In this document: positions 31,673-34,447 of the stretch, piece by piece | How the letters are laid out: each line of letters starts with the position of its first letter | Position numbering within the stretch: position 1 is the stretch's first letter | Assembly: GCA_035528295.1 (NCBI GenBank) | Contig: DATKYY010000042.1 | Location: 1 to 34,447 of the forward strand | Length of the DNA: 34,447 nucleotides | Origin: G020353235 sp035528295 | Lineage (GTDB): Bacteria > Chloroflexota > Dehalococcoidia > Dehalococcoidales > JAUYDJ01 | Direction: 5' to 3' | Made by a program: the position numbers and the translations under genes | The notes under the pieces: model-generated | The model's input: only the letters and a program-made list of their open reading frames with translations | Told to the model about the DNA's origin: nothing | The model's database searches: none

Positions 31673-31875
31673 AAGACTAACCCCTGTTTTCCGATACAAA
31701 AATGCCTCCCGCCTGGGAGGCATTTTATGCATATATTTACTAACTACACTTGTTTAAGTTTATCGCAAAAGCCCTCCCGAGCGCACCGGGGTGCGCTCGG
31801 TAAAGACGAATTTGACTCTCTCCAAACAATGCTTGGCAGTTAACATCACACTCGACCTTCGGCCCACTTAAAGGA
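31673..31875 (-). promoter_or_regulatory. Structured leader before the acyl-CoA synthetase, possible attenuator
   Basis: The minus-strand leader of about 200 bases has three parts. A GC-rich hairpin (31777-31800; CCGAGCGCACC pairs with GGTGCGCTCGG) comes first. Then a segment GGGAGGGCTTTT (complement of 31767-31778) that is nearly the same as the 3' arm of the terminator. Last is the terminator hairpin at 31699-31726. The segment can pair with the terminator 5' arm (six pairs, two mismatches, four pairs), which would block termination. A smaller hairpin CCAAG/TTTGG is also present upstream. I recognise no known riboswitch class. Note that the GC-rich hairpin alone could instead be a simple terminator for the ior genes. 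Confidence 0.5.
31699..31726 (-). terminator. Intrinsic terminator in the acyl-CoA synthetase leader
   Basis: AAAATGCCTCCC (31699-31710) and GGGAGGCATTTT (31715-31726) form a perfect 12-bp stem with a four-base loop. On the minus strand the hairpin is followed by a short T run (five T counting the stem end). It lies only 26 bases before the synthetase ATG, the place for an attenuator. Confidence 0.75.
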
Positions 31876-31881
31876 TGGGAT

Positions 31882-31911
31882 AGTTTAGCACAATTAAAAA
31901 TCCCCTGTCAA
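31882..31911 (-). promoter_or_regulatory. Promoter of the acyl-CoA synthetase/liv operon
   Basis: On the minus strand TTGACA (complement of 31906-31911) and TAAACT (complement of 31882-31887) are 18 bases apart. Start would be near 31875. It lies right after the thioesterase gene. Confidence 0.6.
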
Positions 31912-31919
31912 TATCGGGG
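31896..31919 (-). terminator. Weak possible terminator after the thioesterase gene
   Basis: On the minus strand CCCC and GGGG (complements of 31916-31919 and 31902-31905) enclose a ten-base loop and are followed by ATTTTTA. The four-pair stem is weak, and it overlaps the -35 box of the next promoter. Confidence 0.3.
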
Positions 31920-31926
31920 CACCGGG

Positions 31927-32355
31927 CTATCGGCTTGAGCCTACCGGAATGGTGGTGCCGGTGGCTTTGGCGATGAGCTTTCCTTCCTGATTGGTCACCG
32001 TCATCTCGGAGAGGCCAGCGCGCCGGCCGCTTTTCACCACCCGTCCCTCGGCGGTGAGCTCGTCGTCTTTGCCGGCACCGGCAATGAAATGGATATTGAA
32101 CTGGGAGGCTATGCTGGGATAGGCCAGGGAATTGGAGGCATAGGCAAAGGCCTGGTCAGCCACCGCCATAACGATGCCGCCGAAGACCAGACCGTTGAAG
32201 TTCTGGTATTCGGGACTTAGCTTCATGGTTATCTTGGCATAGCCGGGCGACAGCTCCATCAGGCGCATTTTGAGGAAAGAGGCAATCGGCTCGGCTTCGG
32301 CTTTGGCGCTGAGTTCAGCCAGATTATCAGCGGCACTGTTTTCCTGTCCTGACAT
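31927..32355 (-). CDS. PaaI-type hotdog thioesterase
   Basis: The 142-residue protein has the hotdog fold of the PaaI/acyl-CoA thioesterase group, which hydrolyses (aryl)acyl-CoA esters. The key segment is N-F-N-G-L-V-F-G-G (52-60) followed by the helix with Asp67 in V-A-D-Q-A-F. The usual His before G-G is Phe58 here, so only Asn54 and Asp67 remain as catalytic candidates. I take ATG at 32355, preceded by GGGGG at a good distance; an ATG at 32364 directly abuts it. The start is one base after the iorB stop. It may prevent accumulation of aryl-acyl-CoA made by IorAB. Confidence 0.87.
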   Translation of the reverse strand: MSGQENSAADNLAELSAKAEAEPIASFLKMRLMELSPGYAKITMKLSPEYQNFNGLVFGGIVMAVADQAFAYASNSLAYPSIASQFNIHFIAGAGKDDELTAEGRVVKSGRRAGLSEMTVTNQEGKLIAKATGTTIPVGSSR

Positions 32356-32356
32356 T

Positions 32357-32986
32357 TTATTCATCCCCCATTATATCTTGCAAACCTTCCCTGAGATGGA
32401 TGCCCGGCATTTCCTTTCTGCCCTGCTTGAAGGCGCTAAGATTGATTTGCTTGATTTTGGCGGGCAGGCGCTGGGCGATAACTTCCTCCCAGGTACTGAC
32501 GCTAAAGGGCAGCCGCAGCGAGGCGCAGCCCAGCATGAATATATTGAGTGTCCTGATATTGCCCAGTTCCTTGACCCGGTCGGTGCCGCTGACCAGATAG
32601 ACATGATTCTTCTGGCGCTTGGTCAGATTGATTATCTCTTCATCACCGGGGTAAGAATCATAACCGAGGGTAACCGTCAGCGGGGGCAGGGCGAGATTAT
32701 TGACAATGACCGTCCCCCCGCCACCGAGGTAGTAAGCCCACCGCGCCGCCTCTAATTTTTCAAAGGCGAGCAGCATATCGGCTTCACCCGGCCTGATTAG
32801 GGGGGAGAAGACCTGCTCGGCGACACGCACCTGACTGACCACACTGCCGCCCCGCTGTGCCATGCCTCTGGTGTCGGTCTTCTTGACATCATAGCCGCTG
32901 GCCAGGGCTACCTCAGCGATAATGTCGCTGGCCAGGATAATCCCCTGACCTCCCATCCCGGCAATAAGCAAATCTAGCTTTTTCAC
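32357..32986 (-). CDS. iorB: Indolepyruvate:ferredoxin oxidoreductase beta subunit
   Basis: The 209-residue protein is the gamma-domain type subunit of 2-oxoacid:ferredoxin oxidoreductases. It starts L-L-I-A-G-M-G-G-Q-G-I-I-L-A-S, the conserved glycine-rich opening, then K-K-T-D-T-R-G-M-A-Q-R-G-G-S-V-V-S-Q-V-R. It pairs with IorA to oxidise aryl pyruvates (from Trp, Phe, Tyr) to aryl-acetyl-CoA with ferredoxin reduction. The start is GTG at 32986, in a GTGA overlap with the iorA stop, so synthesis is coupled. It is followed by a thioesterase. Confidence 0.93.
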   Translation of the reverse strand: MKKLDLLIAGMGGQGIILASDIIAEVALASGYDVKKTDTRGMAQRGGSVVSQVRVAEQVFSPLIRPGEADMLLAFEKLEAARWAYYLGGGGTVIVNNLALPPLTVTLGYDSYPGDEEIINLTKRQKNHVYLVSGTDRVKELGNIRTLNIFMLGCASLRLPFSVSTWEEVIAQRLPAKIKQINLSAFKQGRKEMPGIHLREGLQDIMGDE

Positions 32987-34447
32987 TTTGATTCCTGGGT
33001 GCTGGTATCAGACCGGAAGACTATGGCCTGGCGCGGGCAGAGTTGCTGGCACAGATAGCAGGTGTCGCCGGCGCACAGGGTAGCTTCAATATAGACCTGG
33101 CCGTCGTCAATCTGAATGGCGGGACAGCCGAGCCGGAGACAGATATTGCACTGGTCGCACTTTTCGGTATCAATAACCAGGGGCCTGGGGCGTGCCGCTG
33201 CCAGGTCGGGGCAGTCGCCACGGACGATAATTACAGAGAGCTCCGGGTTATCCAGCGAAGCCCTTACGCTGGTCCTCAGCGCCTTCAGGTCGAAGGCATT
33301 GAGGACTTTAACATCATTGACCCCGATGCCCCGCACCAGCCGTTCCAGCTCAACTACTTTAGTCTTTTTACCCCGGGCGGTAACACCGGTACCGGGGTGG
33401 CTCTGGTGGCCGGTCATGGCGGTGGTGCGGTTGTCCAAGATTATGATGGTTATTTCGCCTTTATTATAGACACCGTTGACCACGCCGGTGATGCCGGAGT
33501 GCAAAAAAGTGGAATCACCGATGACGGCAACTACTTTATGGCTGACCCCTGCCTTCTCCATGCCTAATGCCTGACCGATGCCGGCACCCATACAGGCGCA
33601 GGTGTCCATGGCAAAGAGCGGGGGGTAGGCACCCAGGGTGTAGCAGCCGATGTCACCGGTAATAATCAGGTTTGACTTGGCCACTTTTTTCACCCTGGAT
33701 TTCACCAGTGCGGAGCGCTGCCCCATACTGCTCAGGGTAAAGAACAGGCCGGTGTAGGGGCAGCCGGCACACAGCAGGGGCGGGCGTTTGGGCAGCTCCG
33801 GGGCGGGCTTGGCGGGCGGGGCCGGTGGCCCGCTGAGCAGGCCGGCACGGTGCGCGGCTTCTTCAATTATCTCCGGGCTTAACTCGCCAAACCGGGGGAT
33901 AAATTCTTTGCCACTGACGGCTATCCCCATTGCCTGAATATTCTCCTGGAGAAAGGGGCTGAGCTCCTCGATAACGATTACTCTATCTACCCCGGCGGCG
34001 AAGCGGCGGATTAGCTCATGGGGGAGGGGGTAGGTCATACCCAGCTTGAGAAAGGAAGCCTGCGGGAAGACCTCGCGGGCATACTGATAGGCAACCCCGC
34101 TGGTGATTATGCCCAGCTGTCTTTCCCCCCGTAGTATCTGGTTAAAGGGAAAGGTCTCGGCATAGCTGGCCAGCTGGGTCAGGCGTTCCTCAAGCAGCGG
34201 GCGCCTCAGCCGGGCATAGACCGGCAGCATGACAAACTTTTCCACATCAGGGGAGAAACCCGGCTCTCGACCGGGCATGGCGCGGCTGCCGGTTACTTTG
34301 ACCACTGATTTAGAGTGGGAGATGCGGGTGGTGGAACGCACCAGCACCGGGGTATCAAATTTTTCACTGATGTCATAGGCGTAAGCCATAAAATCATAGG
34401 CTTCCTGGCTATCGCCTGGCTCCATCATAGGAACTTTAGCGAATTTG
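32983..34447 (-). CDS. iorA: Indolepyruvate:ferredoxin oxidoreductase alpha subunit, truncated by window end
   Basis: The frame is open to the window edge with K-F-A-K-V-P before the first internal Met, matching the family's usual K-x-P-M-L-E-P-S-D-S-Q-E-A region. So the gene continues outside the window, and only about 487 of roughly 600 residues are seen. ThDP-binding blocks are G-D-I-G-C-Y-T-L-G, A-C-M-G-A-G-I-G-Q and V-I-G-D-S-T-F-L-H-S-G. The C-terminal ferredoxin domain has two Cys sets, C-x2-C-x2-C-x4-C-P and C-x4-C-x2-C-x3-C-P, for [4Fe-4S] clusters. Product: aryl-acetyl-CoA, CO2 and reduced ferredoxin. It overlaps iorB by four bases. Confidence 0.95.
   Translation of the reverse strand, partial: KFAKVPMMEPGDSQEAYDFMAYAYDISEKFDTPVLVRSTTRISHSKSVVKVTGSRAMPGREPGFSPDVEKFVMLPVYARLRRPLLEERLTQLASYAETFPFNQILRGERQLGIITSGVAYQYAREVFPQASFLKLGMTYPLPHELIRRFAAGVDRVIVIEELSPFLQENIQAMGIAVSGKEFIPRFGELSPEIIEEAAHRAGLLSGPPAPPAKPAPELPKRPPLLCAGCPYTGLFFTLSSMGQRSALVKSRVKKVAKSNLIITGDIGCYTLGAYPPLFAMDTCACMGAGIGQALGMEKAGVSHKVVAVIGDSTFLHSGITGVVNGVYNKGEITIIILDNRTTAMTGHQSHPGTGVTARGKKTKVVELERLVRGIGVNDVKVLNAFDLKALRTSVRASLDNPELSVIIVRGDCPDLAAARPRPLVIDTEKCDQCNICLRLGCPAIQIDDGQVYIEATLCAGDTCYLCQQLCPRQAIVFRSDTSTQESK

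Noticed and set aside
31800..31850. Resemblance of the acyl-CoA synthetase leader (GGAGAGAG) to a glycine riboswitch
   Set aside because: Only the short GGAGAG element fits. The CCGAAGGGGCAA-type core and the second aptamer are missing.
1..34447. Mobile elements, CRISPR arrays, tRNA and rRNA genes
   Set aside because: No transposase or integrase frames, regular spaced repeats, cloverleaf-like sequences or conserved rRNA blocks were seen on reading both strands. A tRNAscan or Infernal run would settle it.

Overview
This window reads as a bacterial chromosome segment with moderately high GC and no mobile elements. The best guess is an uncultured anaerobic Chloroflexota, probably class Dehalococcoidia. 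The grounds are a T-box-controlled trp operon, an indolepyruvate:ferredoxin oxidoreductase, Liv-type ABC transporters beside acyl-CoA ligases, an RRM protein and many small zinc-ribbon or membrane proteins. That assignment is an inference from gene content and leader type; there is no rRNA gene to prove it. No tRNA, rRNA, CRISPR array, IS element or prophage was seen.

Layout. Positions 1-3200 hold a small membrane protein cut by the window edge, an isoprenylcysteine-methyltransferase-like membrane enzyme, an unrecognised 295-aa protein and a convergent cation:proton antiporter. Positions 3280-10109 are a complete tryptophan operon, trpE-G-D-C-F-B-A, with coupled start/stop overlaps at most junctions. 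It is driven by a near-consensus promoter and a T-box leader with a UGG (Trp) specifier. Positions 10160-14391 form a regulatory and membrane locus: a minus-strand group (NarL-type regulator, 79-aa two-helix protein, orphan ATP-synthase-type subunit c, 36-aa one-helix peptide) faces a plus-strand NarL-type regulator and PAS-GAF-PAS histidine kinase across a repeat-bearing divergent control region. Positions 14441-20145 are accessory: two GNAT acetyltransferases, several small zinc-ribbon and membrane proteins, a duplicated DUF350-like membrane protein paired with a secreted transglutaminase-like protein, and an RRM protein.

Positions 20154-22966 encode a TrpXYZ-like ABC importer on the minus strand. 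From 23202 to the end is a branched-chain/aromatic-acid type module. LivG and an 89-aa partner lie on plus. On minus are iorA (truncated by the window end), iorB and a PaaI-type thioesterase, then, behind a structured leader with an intrinsic terminator, an acyl-CoA synthetase, livH, livM, livK, livF and a phenylacetate-CoA-ligase-like gene.

How the genes may work together (inference): the window combines Trp biosynthesis sensing uncharged tRNA-Trp, a possible Trp-type importer, and a pathway in which 2-keto acids from aromatic amino acids are oxidised to aryl-acetyl-CoA (IorAB), with acids imported by Liv and activated by two AMP-forming ligases. The most interesting unexplained items are the orphan c-subunit cluster, the structured leader before the acyl-CoA synthetase, and the direct repeats between the two response-regulator genes.
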